Below are positions 15,135-23,246 of a DNA stretch of 25,511 nt, one piece after another. Location: the NCBI GenBank assembly GCA_900542285.1, contig UQNF01000023.1:1-25511 (forward strand), written 5' to 3'. Position 1 is the stretch's first letter, and the number at the start of each line of letters is the position of its first letter. This DNA comes from an uncultured Clostridium sp. Lineage in GTDB: Bacteria; Bacillota; Clostridia; Christensenellales; CAG-138. A program made the position numbers and the translations under genes. Below the pieces are notes generated by a model, which saw nothing but the letters and a program-made list of their open reading frames with translations, ran no database searches and was not told the origin of the DNA.

Positions 15135-17555
15135 ATGAAACTACCGCTTAAGTGGCTTAAAGATTATGTAGACTATAATGTATCCCACGAGGAATTCGTC
15201 AGGCGTATGCTTCTTAGGGGCTTTGAGATTGCGGATGTGATTCCCGAAATGCCCAATATTAAGAATGTTTTCGTTTGCACGATCAATGAAATTGAGCAGC
15301 ATCCGAATGCGGAACGCCTTCGTATCTGCACGGTGGATGTCGGCAGGGATGAACCCCTCAGGATAGTGACCAATGCGACCAATGTAACCGTTGGATGCCA
15401 GGTTCCCGTTGCACTTGACGGTGCGACCCTTGCAGACGGAATGGAGATAAAGCCGACAAAGATGCGCGGCGAGATGAGCTATGGCATGTTCTGCGGCGGC
15501 GCCGAACTGGGTATAAACGATGTGGAGTATGACGGAGCAAGCAACGACAGCGTTCTTATATTCCACGAACCGCATCCGAACGGACAGCGCATTCAGGAAG
15601 CTCTCGGTCTCGATGACGTGATATTCGATATCGAACTCACTCCGAACCGTCCGGATTGTCAGAGCATCATCGGTATCTGCCGTGAGGCTGCAAGCGCGCT
15701 CGGGCAGAAGTTTATCGAGCCTGAGATAGAATCGGTAGAGGGAGAGGGAAGCGCGGAGGATTATGCAACTGTTACCGTAGCTAACCCAATACTCTGCCCC
15801 AGGTATTGCGCCAGGGTGGTCACAGACCTCAAGATCGAGCCCTCTCCAAAGTGGATGCAGCTCAGACTGAAGCTTGTCGGACTCCGTCCCATCAACAATA
15901 TCGTAGATATTACCAATTATGTATTGGTTGAATATGGTCATCCCATGCATGCCTTCGATCTTGCCTGCGTTGCAGACGGACACATAATCGTTCGCAACGC
16001 TGTTGAGGGAGAGAAAGTAACCACCCTCGACGGCAAGGAAAGGATCATGAGCGAAGATATGCTGCTGATCGCAGACCCGACAAAGGGCGTCGGTATTGCA
16101 GGCGTGATGGGTGGCGAGAACTCTGAAATTACCGAGAATACTCACGCTACGCTGTTTGAAAGCGCCGTATTCGTTCCTTCAAATATCAGGCATACGACTC
16201 AGAAGCTGCATCATTCAACGGATTCCTCTGCCCGCTTTGTCAAGGGCGTTGAAGCGGTGAATGCGGAGGTTGCGGTCAACCGCGCAATCGAGCTGGTTCA
16301 TAAGCTGGGCGCAGGTAAGGTGGTTGGCGGAATGATCGATGTTTGCAATACCGATATCGGGGAGAAGCATATTATCGCCGACTGCGCTCATGTTAACGCG
16401 ATACTCGATACGAGCTTGACTTCCGATGAAATGTGCAAGCTTCTTTCAAGCATCAATATAGGCGCGGCGGCTGATGGGAATAAGCTCAATATTACCGTTC
16501 CGCATTTCCGTACGGATATTGAGGACGGAATCGAGACCGATTGGGACATTGCCGAAGAGATTGGAAGGCTTTACGGTTATGACAACATTCCTGCAACCCT
16601 TATGCGCGGTGATACCTTCCAGGGCAAGTTAGGCAATCGATTTGTCTTCGAGGATCTCATAAAGGATACATTCGTATCGCTGGGATTCATGGAGGCGTAT
16701 AATTACAACTTCACCTCTCCGCAGGAATACGATATGCTGAGGATACCTGAAGGAGATGAAAAGCGTCTTACCGTCAGGCTTCGCAATCCGTTCGGAGAGG
16801 ATCAAAGCCTTATGAGAACAACGCTCATCGGCGGACTTCTCAGAACCATGCTTGTAAACTGCAATAAAAAGACCGGCTGGAGCAGATTCTTCGAGGTCGC
16901 AAACGTGCACTTCAATAACGACCCGGAGGGACTTCCGGAGGAAAGAAAGCTTGTCAGCTTCATCTGCGCAGGCATTAATGAAAACTTCTTCACCGCCAAG
17001 GGCGTTATGGAGCAGCTGTTCACAGCGTTAGGCATTGAGAATGTCCGCTTTACGGCAGGCGGCGGAGAATACTATCATCCCGGAAGAAAGGCGATCGTCA
17101 GCATCGACGAAGACGTACTGGGCGAGATGGGTGTTATCAACACCAAGGTTCAGAAGGCATATGGCTTGCCGGTCAACTGCATCGTTGCCGAGCTGAGCTT
17201 TGATAAGCTGATCAAGCATGCAAGGATGGTTAAGAAGTATAAGCCGATGCCTAAATTCCCGGTCGTTCAAAGGGATATTGCGATTATTGTGGATAAGGGA
17301 GTCGAGGCGCAGACTGTTATTGATATAATTAACACCGCTAAGGTTCGTATTATCGTCGAAAACTGTCGAGTCTTTGATGTTTATTATCCAAAAGTCCCCG
17401 GAGAAAAAGGAATTCCTGAGGGCAAGAAGAGCATGGCTTTCAGCTTTGACCTTAGAAGCGATGAACGGACTCTGAATGATGAGGATATCAATCAGGCAGT
17501 CAAAGCGATACTCAAGGCATTGAAGTTCAGGCTCGATGCTGTGCTGAGAAGCTGA
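15135..17555 (+). CDS. pheT: Phenylalanyl-tRNA synthetase beta subunit
   Basis: This 806-aa beta subunit of PheRS pairs with PheS and carries tRNA-binding and editing functions. Domain order is standard: N-terminal domain beginning MKLPLKWLKDYVDY, EMAP-type tRNA-binding OB fold (about 45-150, with HPNAERLRICTVDVG and GEMSYGMFCGGAELG), B3/B4 editing domain (about 210-385), B5 domain (about 400-475), catalytic-like core (about 490-700), and a C-terminal ferredoxin-fold anticodon-binding domain (about 713-806, starting near KYKPMPKFPVVQRDIAI). Length is normal for Bacillota (about 800). The ATG follows a GGAGG at 15120-15124, about 10 bp away. It is the last gene of the pheST operon, which ends at the hairpin at 17572. 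Confidence 0.97.
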   Translation: MKLPLKWLKDYVDYNVSHEEFVRRMLLRGFEIADVIPEMPNIKNVFVCTINEIEQHPNAERLRICTVDVGRDEPLRIVTNATNVTVGCQVPVALDGATLADGMEIKPTKMRGEMSYGMFCGGAELGINDVEYDGASNDSVLIFHEPHPNGQRIQEALGLDDVIFDIELTPNRPDCQSIIGICREAASALGQKFIEPEIESVEGEGSAEDYATVTVANPILCPRYCARVVTDLKIEPSPKWMQLRLKLVGLRPINNIVDITNYVLVEYGHPMHAFDLACVADGHIIVRNAVEGEKVTTLDGKERIMSEDMLLIADPTKGVGIAGVMGGENSEITENTHATLFESAVFVPSNIRHTTQKLHHSTDSSARFVKGVEAVNAEVAVNRAIELVHKLGAGKVVGGMIDVCNTDIGEKHIIADCAHVNAILDTSLTSDEMCKLLSSINIGAAADGNKLNITVPHFRTDIEDGIETDWDIAEEIGRLYGYDNIPATLMRGDTFQGKLGNRFVFEDLIKDTFVSLGFMEAYNYNFTSPQEYDMLRIPEGDEKRLTVRLRNPFGEDQSLMRTTLIGGLLRTMLVNCNKKTGWSRFFEVANVHFNNDPEGLPEERKLVSFICAGINENFFTAKGVMEQLFTALGIENVRFTAGGGEYYHPGRKAIVSIDEDVLGEMGVINTKVQKAYGLPVNCIVAELSFDKLIKHARMVKKYKPMPKFPVVQRDIAIIVDKGVEAQTVIDIINTAKVRIIVENCRVFDVYYPKVPGEKGIPEGKKSMAFSFDLRSDERTLNDEDINQAVKAILKALKFRLDAVLRS

Positions 17556-17571
17556 TAAGTGATAATGATTG

Positions 17572-17597
17572 CAGCCCCTTGCATAAGCGAGGGGCTG
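17572..17597. terminator. Terminator between pheT and the shikimate operon
   Basis: CAGCCCCTTGC (17572-17582) and GCGAGGGGCTG (17587-17597) form an 11-bp stem with one mismatch around an ATAA loop. AATTCATTTTA follows on the plus side. It lies 16 bp past pheT and a few bases from the end of the convergent chorismate mutase/shikimate kinase gene, so it probably serves both. Confidence 0.75.
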
Positions 17598-17600
17598 AAT

Positions 17601-18353
17601 TCATTTTATGTATCTTCGATAGCTGCCGCAGATCCGGTTGATAGCACCCTTTGAGTCGGGGTCGATTATAAAATCAGCGGTAGATCGATATACGGGAAGA
17701 CGCTCTGTATACAGCCTGATTATCGCTTCGATTCCTTCGCGGAGAAGCGGACGATTGCGCGTTTTTTGCTGGAGAAGCTTTTCGAGGGCTCTATCCAAAA
17801 AGACAACGTATCCGCTGGATTTGATGAGCGGAATATTGGACGGTGTGGTGAGGATCCCTCCGCCGGTTGCAACGACCATGCCGCCTTTTGCAGCGAGCCT
17901 GCTGAGAGCCTTTGCTTCCATCTTCCTAAAGGCGGTTTCGCCGTCGGTATCGAAAATCGTATCTATGGATCTGTGCTGTTCACTTACGATGAGTCTGTCG
18001 GTGTCGACAAACGGCAGATTAAGCGCAGCGGAGAGTATCTTTCCGCATCTTGATTTTCCGCAGCCGGACATACCGATAAGGTACAGGTTCATGCACCTGC
18101 GTTGTATGCGTTTTGAACTCTTGAGTATGGACGAAAAGACGGTGGTCAATTCGGAGCTGAAGCATTCGTTCTGCGAAGCAATGCTCGAGATAATCAACTG
18201 CTCGCGCTCGGTGTTTTCTATCGGCAATCCATTCAGCCTTTTATGCTGGGCGATCTGCTCCGCGATTTCAAACCGCTCAACCAGAAGTTCGACGATATCC
18301 TGATCTATATCATCGATATCTTCACGCAGAGCTTTAAGCTCATCAGAATTCAT
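17601..18353 (-). CDS. Chorismate mutase-shikimate kinase fusion protein
   Basis: This 250-aa two-domain protein carries a type II (AroQ) chorismate mutase in residues 1-87, with the catalytic basic residues in place: Arg10 (ALRED), Arg27 (ERFEIA), Lys38 (QHKRL) and Arg50/Glu51 (TERE). Residues 88-250 are a shikimate kinase: Walker A GMSGCGKS at 94-101, the substrate-binding DTDR at 117-120, GGG at 164-166 and the lid NRPLL near 200-204. The domains do non-adjacent steps, chorismate to prephenate and shikimate to shikimate-3-phosphate. The kinase part begins MNLYLIGMSGCGKS with its own internal methionine at residue 88, so an internal start is conceivable, but the frame is continuous. Its ATG overlaps the aroC stop in an ATGA. 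Both domain calls are firm. Confidence 0.92.
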   Translation of the reverse strand: MNSDELKALREDIDDIDQDIVELLVERFEIAEQIAQHKRLNGLPIENTEREQLIISSIASQNECFSSELTTVFSSILKSSKRIQRRCMNLYLIGMSGCGKSRCGKILSAALNLPFVDTDRLIVSEQHRSIDTIFDTDGETAFRKMEAKALSRLAAKGGMVVATGGGILTTPSNIPLIKSSGYVVFLDRALEKLLQQKTRNRPLLREGIEAIIRLYTERLPVYRSTADFIIDPDSKGAINRICGSYRRYIK

Positions 18354-19423
18354 TCCGTCTTTCCCCCATAAAGATTATACTGCAAAATAAGGTCGTACAA
18401 AGCGATCGCCGCACATGCTTCGATTACTACACAGCCACGCGGAAGAATACAGGCATCATGTCTCCCCTTTACTCGACCCTTAAACGTCGATTTTGTCTCA
18501 AGATCAAGCATATCCTGTTCGGTAAAAATGCTGGGTATCGGTCTGAAACAAACCTCGAATATCAGCGGCATACCGTTGCTAAGTCCACCGTTGATACCGC
18601 CGGAATGGTTTGTAACTGTGTTTCCGCCGACGGCGTATGAGTCGTTCATTGCACTGCCTCGCGCGGCGGCAAACCGGAAACCTTCGCCGAACGAAATACC
18701 GTGTACTCCCGGGACGGAAAAGACGATGTGGGAGATGACGCTTTCAATGCTGTCAAAAAACGGCTCGCCGACTCCGACAGGCATTCCAAGGACCGCTGTT
18801 TCGACGCTCCCCCCGACACTGTCGCCGCAGCTGCGCACATGCGCAAGCTCACATTCAAAATCAGACTTAATGCCGCTGTCGATGAGAGGAAACCTGCGGT
18901 CGAGCTTAGGAACCTCCGTCATGAGCGGATCGAACGGAGCATCCTCTACTTTACCGATTCGCTTTATATGCGATACGATATGTATGTCTAAGCCTTCCAA
19001 AAGCTGCCGAGCCAGCGCACCTGCAAAGACCAATGCAGCCGTCATCCTCCCGGAAAATGCGCCGCCTCCGCGGGGATCGTTAAATCCCTTGAACTTCTCA
19101 TGCGCGGCGTAGTCCGCATGGGATGGCCTTGCCAAAGCGGAAGGATAGTCACCGGGCCTTGCATCGGTGTTGCAGAATACTGCGGTCATAGGCATTCCGG
19201 TGCAGCGGTCGCTGTAAAAGCCGGAAAGGATACGGAAGTCATCAGTTTCACGCCTTGATGTGCTTTCGATGCCGGATCCGGGCGCGCGCAGCATTAACTC
19301 ATTCCTGACCGATTCCAAATCGGGCTTAAACCCGGCCGGAAGGCCATCGATGGTACATCCGATGCAGCTCCCGTGTGATTCGCCAAATATTGAGATCCTG
19401 AAAAGTTTACCGAATGTGTTCAC
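18350..19423 (-). CDS. aroC: Chorismate synthase
   Basis: This enzyme converts 5-enolpyruvylshikimate-3-phosphate to chorismate using reduced FMN, the last common step of aromatic synthesis. The 357-aa protein shows FGKLFRISIFGESHG at the N terminus (catalytic-site His), RPSHADYAAHEKF, DPRGGGAFSGRMTA and the C-terminal GRHDACILPRG with the second conserved His. The GTG at 19423 is preferred: GGAGG (19436-19432) is then 8 bp away and the protein starts like its relatives. The ATG at 19429 is almost touching that site, and more upstream starts would run deep into aroA. It overlaps aroA by 17 bp and the fusion gene downstream by 4 bp, so translation is coupled. Confidence 0.94.
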   Translation of the reverse strand: MNTFGKLFRISIFGESHGSCIGCTIDGLPAGFKPDLESVRNELMLRAPGSGIESTSRRETDDFRILSGFYSDRCTGMPMTAVFCNTDARPGDYPSALARPSHADYAAHEKFKGFNDPRGGGAFSGRMTAALVFAGALARQLLEGLDIHIVSHIKRIGKVEDAPFDPLMTEVPKLDRRFPLIDSGIKSDFECELAHVRSCGDSVGGSVETAVLGMPVGVGEPFFDSIESVISHIVFSVPGVHGISFGEGFRFAAARGSAMNDSYAVGGNTVTNHSGGINGGLSNGMPLIFEVCFRPIPSIFTEQDMLDLETKSTFKGRVKGRHDACILPRGCVVIEACAAIALYDLILQYNLYGGKTE

Positions 19424-20588
19424 ACACATATCCTCCAAGCTTCGAAAAATCGCGGAAAAACTGAGGGGCGCTCTTGCTGACTGCTTCTGCCCCAACGATA
19501 GTGATCGGTTCATCGCAGATAAGCGAGGCAATAGTGAACGCCATTACTATGCGATGATCCCAACAGGAGTCGACTTTGCCTCCGTGAAGCCTGCCGGTAC
19601 CGACAATACGAACCGTATCATCCAATACGGTCATTTTGCCGCCAATAGCGGTGATACCATTAAGCATTGAGCTGACTCGGTCGCTCTCCTTAGTTCTGAG
19701 CCTTGATATGCCGTTTATTGTCACAGTTTCCTTTCTTGCACAGGCGGCGGCGCAAAGGATGGGGAACAGGTCGGGACAGTCCGAAATATCCAATTCTCTT
19801 ATGAGAAGCAAATCTCCTATCATGCTGTCGGCCTGATGCACAGAAGGGGGGTTAAGGAAACCGATGCTGCTGCCAAGGTGATTGGCAGTGATGAAGTTTG
19901 CAGCATAGGAGCCGTCACCCTCCGGGATGAACGAAGCCGGCGAAGTATAGCGTCCTTTTGCTTCGATGACCTGCACCATACCTTCACTATGCGTGAAAAA
20001 CTCAATGCCGAAGTCCTGCATCAGCGTTTTTGTCAGCTCAAAATAGGGCCGCGAAACCATCAGCGGTTCTCCATCCATGCCTAAGGGGAGCGCAAGAGAG
20101 CTTCCCGGAATAAGCGGAAGTGCAAGCAGTATTCCGCTCACAAACTGCGAACTTCTGCTGACAGAAATATTGTATCGTTTCGGTGAAAGCTCCCCGCTGA
20201 GGAACAGTTCGCCATTTTCGTAGCGCAGCTTGCAGCCTAAGGAAGATTCGTATTCGGCGAGGCCGCGTCTATACAGCGCAGCGTCAACCTTGAACCTTGC
20301 GTTTCCGAACAGGGCAAGCGTCGAAGGGATCAGCAGCCGAAGCAGTGTTGCAGATTCTCCGACATCAAAAGAAGGGTATGCCTTTCCCTGAATTGCATTA
20401 TACAGTGTATTTGCCGATTTGATACCATACTTGATATCATCGCTCAAACAGTCGGGCAATCGTACAACCGATGTCGGCTCATTGCCGGATAGAGCGCTGA
20501 GCAGCAGAGCGCGAATGACTTCGCTCTTGAAGGGGGGAAGCGTAACAGCTCCCGACAACCGTTTCGCATGTACCGTCAGTTCAGACAT
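19407..20588 (-). CDS. aroA: 3-phosphoshikimate 1-carboxyvinyltransferase (EPSP synthase), divergent
   Basis: This enzyme joins shikimate-3-phosphate and phosphoenolpyruvate. At 393 aa it is shorter than the usual 425-430. Active-site residues are recognisable: Lys21, Ser22 and Arg26 (KSEVIRALLL), Arg84 in GESATLLRLL, SSQFVSG, DISDCPDLFP, LRTKESDR and DHRIVMAF, then KSAPQFF with the C-terminal Lys. Divergent points are LPPFKS instead of the usual PGDKS, and Ala80 where E. coli has Gly96, the residue linked to glyphosate sensitivity. Catalysis looks intact. The ATG overlaps the aroB stop by 8 bp and the gene overlaps aroC by 17 bp, placing it in the middle of the shikimate operon. Confidence 0.93.
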   Translation of the reverse strand: MSELTVHAKRLSGAVTLPPFKSEVIRALLLSALSGNEPTSVVRLPDCLSDDIKYGIKSANTLYNAIQGKAYPSFDVGESATLLRLLIPSTLALFGNARFKVDAALYRRGLAEYESSLGCKLRYENGELFLSGELSPKRYNISVSRSSQFVSGILLALPLIPGSSLALPLGMDGEPLMVSRPYFELTKTLMQDFGIEFFTHSEGMVQVIEAKGRYTSPASFIPEGDGSYAANFITANHLGSSIGFLNPPSVHQADSMIGDLLLIRELDISDCPDLFPILCAAACARKETVTINGISRLRTKESDRVSSMLNGITAIGGKMTVLDDTVRIVGTGRLHGGKVDSCWDHRIVMAFTIASLICDEPITIVGAEAVSKSAPQFFRDFSKLGGYVCEHIR

Positions 20589-21615
20589 TCAAAAGGAACT
20601 CCTTTGCTTCGTCGACAGCGATACGCATTATCATGGGCTTTCCGATCTCTTTAATAAACACCATATCGATCGACGCTCCATCCCCCTTTTTATCGTGCTC
20701 AAGCTCACATACTGCAGCGCCTGCATATGCGTGATAATCGGTGGGCAAACCTGCCTGACTAAGCGCAGCCAAAACAGCATCGGAAGCGCCGGCTTTTGTC
20801 AGCCCCTTTTGTTCGCCAAAACGGCATACTGCAAGCATTCCCAGTCCAACAGCTTCGCCGTGGGAAAGAGTGAAACCGCTTCCGCTCTCGAAAGCGTGGC
20901 CAAAAGTATGCCCAAAGTTGAGTATTTTGCGCTGCCCAAGATCGAATTCATCAAGCTCCACATAGTGCTTTTTAATTCGGCAGCAGTTTTCGATGAGTTC
21001 GGTCATGCTTGCGTTCGAACCGGGCAATGAATGCATTCCGTCGGAAATCATATGATACTTTATTATCTCTCCAATTCCTGAGCGCAGCTCGCTTTCCGGA
21101 AGCGTTGAAAGAAATTTCGGACAGATCGCCGTAATAGCAGGAGAATGGAACACTCCGATCAGATTTTTGATGCCATCGAAATTTATTGCGGTTTTGCCCC
21201 CGATCGAGCTGTCTACCATTCCGAGAAGCGTGGTGGGGATATTGATGTAGCTGATCCCGCGCATATAGGTCGCAGCCGCAAACCCACCGAGGTCGCTCAC
21301 CATGCCGCCGCCAAGATTAAGGATATAGTCCTTCCTGCTTGCGGAGTGTTCTGCGAGAAAGTGATATATCACGGCCAACCCATCAGGGCTCTTGCTTGCT
21401 TCTCCATCAGGCAAAACTACGCTTTCACATCGAACGGAGCAGGATTCAAATCGCGCCTGTATTTCGTTCAAAAACAGCGGTGCTACTATTGTGTCTGTCA
21501 CAATGAAGATCCTGTGCGGGGATACTGCGGATGTGATCGTCTGAATGATCTTATCGATGCTGTCTGAGAACAGCAGTTCGCTTTTGCGTTCTGTTTCTAT
21601 CGTAAGCTTTTTCAT
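20581..21615 (-). CDS. aroB: 3-dehydroquinate synthase
   Basis: This NAD- and metal-dependent enzyme converts DAHP to 3-dehydroquinate, the second step of the shikimate pathway. Residue numbers are from the ATG at 21615 (344 aa). The nucleotide site LNLGGGMVSDLGGF and YMRGISYINIPTTLLGMVDSSIGGK lie at about 99-141, GIGEIIKYHMI follows, and HTFGHAFE supplies metal ligands. This start is preferred to the in-frame ATG at 21654 because it has GGGGGTG just upstream, gives the expected length, and lies downstream of a good promoter, whereas 21654 would be upstream of the transcription start. First gene of the operon aroB-aroA-aroC-fusion. DAHP synthase, dehydroquinase and shikimate dehydrogenase are not in this window. 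Confidence 0.95.
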   Translation of the reverse strand: MKKLTIETERKSELLFSDSIDKIIQTITSAVSPHRIFIVTDTIVAPLFLNEIQARFESCSVRCESVVLPDGEASKSPDGLAVIYHFLAEHSASRKDYILNLGGGMVSDLGGFAAATYMRGISYINIPTTLLGMVDSSIGGKTAINFDGIKNLIGVFHSPAITAICPKFLSTLPESELRSGIGEIIKYHMISDGMHSLPGSNASMTELIENCCRIKKHYVELDEFDLGQRKILNFGHTFGHAFESGSGFTLSHGEAVGLGMLAVCRFGEQKGLTKAGASDAVLAALSQAGLPTDYHAYAGAAVCELEHDKKGDGASIDMVFIKEIGKPMIMRIAVDEAKEFLLNV

Positions 21616-21642
21616 TTGCACCCCCGAACCGATTATGAAATA

Positions 21643-21671
21643 ATAATAACCCATTTCCCTGAGATTTGCAA
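21643..21671 (-). promoter_or_regulatory. Promoter of the shikimate operon
   Basis: On the minus strand, TTGCAA (21671-21666) and TATTAT (21648-21643) are separated by 17 bp. Initiation is expected near 21636, giving a short leader of about 20 bases before the aroB ATG. No attenuator or T-box is visible, so any control would be at initiation. Confidence 0.65.
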
Positions 21672-21714
21672 GAAGGGGTATTGCGTATTTTGCGGGAATT
21701 TGGCGTTTGACAAA

Positions 21715-21743
21715 ACAGGTGTTTTTTCGATGCAGGAGAATTG
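21715..21743 (+). promoter_or_regulatory. Candidate sigma-H promoter of the spoIIA operon
   Basis: ACAGGTGTT (21715-21723) and GGAGAATTG (21735-21743), 11 bp apart, resemble the sigma-H elements RnAGGAwww and RnnGAATww, with mismatches in both elements. In Bacillus spoIIA is transcribed by sigma-H with Spo0A help. TTTGACA at 21706-21712 is one mismatch from a Spo0A box. No sigma-A promoter was seen in the 190-bp divergent region on this strand. Tentative. Confidence 0.4.
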
Positions 21744-21804
21744 ATTTTGTTGTCCAAGCCGTATTCGTGAGCCAACAGCTTAGAATTAAAGAAAGGTGAA
21801 AGCC

Positions 21805-22155
21805 ATGGTTGTTAAGGTAGAAAGAAAAAACGGCAGCGTTATAGCAATGCTAAACGGAGAAATAGATCATCATTCCGCAAAAGCGCTGCGTGAATCGATA
21901 GACAATGAACTCAATAAAGGAGATGTCCGAGAACTGGTGCTTGATTTTTCCGGAGTAGGCTTTATGGACAGCTCGGGGCTCGGGGTCATCTTTGGCAGAT
22001 ATAATAAGCTCATTGCCATGAAAGCAAAACTCAAACTGATAAATGTCCCAAAACGAATAGAAAGGATTCTAAGGATGGCAGGAGTTTATACGCTCATAGG
22101 CCGGGGAGCTGCGGAAAACACTAAGGCTGCGTGCGGAGGGAACAATAATGATTAA
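21805..22155 (+). CDS. spoIIAA: Anti-sigma F factor antagonist SpoIIAA
   Basis: This 116-aa STAS-domain protein frees sigma-F in the forespore by binding SpoIIAB. It contains GEIDHHSAKALRE and the switch motif FMDSSGLGVIFGRY (52-65), where Ser56 matches the serine phosphorylated by SpoIIAB in Bacillus. The length fits the family (117 aa). The ATG at 21805 is preferred to the GTG at 21796 because AAAGG (21792-21796) lies at good spacing before it and the GTG overlaps that site. The gene overlaps spoIIAB by 8 bp. It is the first gene of the classical spoIIAA-spoIIAB-sigF operon, a strong marker of endospore formation. Confidence 0.95.
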   Translation: MVVKVERKNGSVIAMLNGEIDHHSAKALRESIDNELNKGDVRELVLDFSGVGFMDSSGLGVIFGRYNKLIAMKAKLKLINVPKRIERILRMAGVYTLIGRGAAENTKAACGGNNND

Positions 22156-22594
22156 TTACTTAAAAATGGAATTTTTTAGCCTTTCTGCTAATGAAGGCCT
22201 TGCCAGAACCGCTGCCGCCGCATTTTTTGCGGAGCTGGATCCCACGATGGAGGATTTGGCAGATGTGCGTACGGCGGTGAGCGAAGCGGTAACCAATGCA
22301 ATAGTGCATGGCTATCGAAACAAAAGCGGCAGCATAATAATGGAATGCAGCATTGAAGAAAACGGTCTATTCATGGTCAGCGTCAGCGACATGGGATGCG
22401 GCATTGCGGACATTGAGCAGGCGATGGAGCCGTTTTTTACTACGGCACGCGGTGAAGAACGCACGGGAATGGGATTCGCGGTTATGAAAGCTTTTATGGA
22501 TTCCGTCGATGTCAAGTCAGCGCCCGGAGCAGGTACGACTGTAATAATGACCAAGCGCATTTACAAAAACAGTGAAGACCTTTATGGAGAATGA
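22148..22594 (+). CDS. spoIIAB: Anti-sigma F factor SpoIIAB (serine kinase)
   Basis: This 148-aa GHKL (Bergerat-fold) ATPase holds sigma-F inactive and phosphorylates SpoIIAA. The N box SEAVTNAIVHGY carries Glu46 and Asn50, the G1 box is DMGCGI at 81-86, and the G2 box TGMGF is at 106-110, inside the ATP lid region. The order and length equal those of Bacillus SpoIIAB (146 aa). The start overlaps the end of spoIIAA by 8 bp and the GGAGGG just before it (22136-22141) is a good ribosome-binding site. The 3' end overlaps sigF by 11 bp (by 23 bp if the GTG start of sigF is used). Confidence 0.96.
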   Translation: MINYLKMEFFSLSANEGLARTAAAAFFAELDPTMEDLADVRTAVSEAVTNAIVHGYRNKSGSIIMECSIEENGLFMVSVSDMGCGIADIEQAMEPFFTTARGEERTGMGFAVMKAFMDSVDVKSAPGAGTTVIMTKRIYKNSEDLYGE

Positions 22595-23246
22595 ACGGAC
22601 CGATGAATCCGCGGATTATGCGCTTGTGCAGGCAGTCGTCAAGCGGTTCCTCGGCCGCGGCGCAGACAGCGAGGATCTGTTTCAGTCCGGCTATATTGGC
22701 CTGCTCAGCGCAAAGCGCGGATTTGATTCGAGCCGCGGAGTTGCGTTTACTTCATATGCCTTTCCGTTTATTGAGGGTGAGATACGCAGGTTTTTGAGAA
22801 ATGACAGAAGTATTAAGCTTCCAAGGGGCGCAATGAGACTCTCTTCACTGGTAAAAGACATCATGGATACCAGCGAGAATGGGCAGGAGCGCAATGAAAG
22901 ACTTGAGATGCTGTCAAGGGAAAGCGGAGTGTCCTGCGAACAGCTCATGGCAATGATGAATGCGACTGACATCATCTCAATCTCCAAGCTGGAGGAGGAC
23001 TACTGCGGAGCATTTAGCGACAAAGCCTTTCATGTCCGGGGATTTGAAGCAGAGCTTGTCGAAAGGATGGATCTTGAAAATCTTTTAAAAACGCTGAATA
23101 CTATCGAACAAAGGGTAATAGAACTTCGATACTTTCGGGATAAAACCCAGCAGGAGACCGGAGAAATTATGAGTATCAGCCAGTCGCAGGTGTCGAGATA
23201 TGAAAAAAAAGCCCTAAAAAAGCTCAGACAAAACCAATATCAGTGA
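22584..23246 (+). CDS. sigF: RNA polymerase sigma-F factor, N-terminally short
   Basis: This early forespore sigma factor is 220 aa from the ATG at 22584, or 224 from the GTG at 22572. Region 2 is clear: AVVKRFLGRGADSEDLFQSGYIGLL (16-40) and FTSYAFPFIEGEIRRFLRND (-10 recognition area). Region 4 ends the protein with a helix-turn-helix, TQQETGEIMSISQSQVSRYEKKALKKL. Compared with Bacillus sigma-F (255 aa) about 30 N-terminal residues are missing, the helix pair before the VVxRF motif. No other upstream start exists, because a stop lies in frame at 22548 and the DNA there encodes the SpoIIAB C terminus. Neither start has a strong ribosome-binding site, consistent with coupling to spoIIAB. The identity is firm from context. 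Confidence 0.93.
   Translation: MENERTDESADYALVQAVVKRFLGRGADSEDLFQSGYIGLLSAKRGFDSSRGVAFTSYAFPFIEGEIRRFLRNDRSIKLPRGAMRLSSLVKDIMDTSENGQERNERLEMLSRESGVSCEQLMAMMNATDIISISKLEEDYCGAFSDKAFHVRGFEAELVERMDLENLLKTLNTIEQRVIELRYFRDKTQQETGEIMSISQSQVSRYEKKALKKLRQNQYQ

Noticed and set aside
15141..16145. 334-aa minus-strand open frame inside pheT
   Set aside because: It is antisense to the conserved N-terminal half of pheT, has no recognisable motif, and would conflict with a certain gene.
18528..19112. 194-aa plus-strand open frame opposite aroC
   Set aside because: It is a shadow of the aroC coding sequence, without start signals or family resemblance.
20419..21030. 203-aa plus-strand frame across the aroA/aroB junction
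   Set aside because: It is antisense to two certain overlapping genes, with no ribosome-binding site and no motif.
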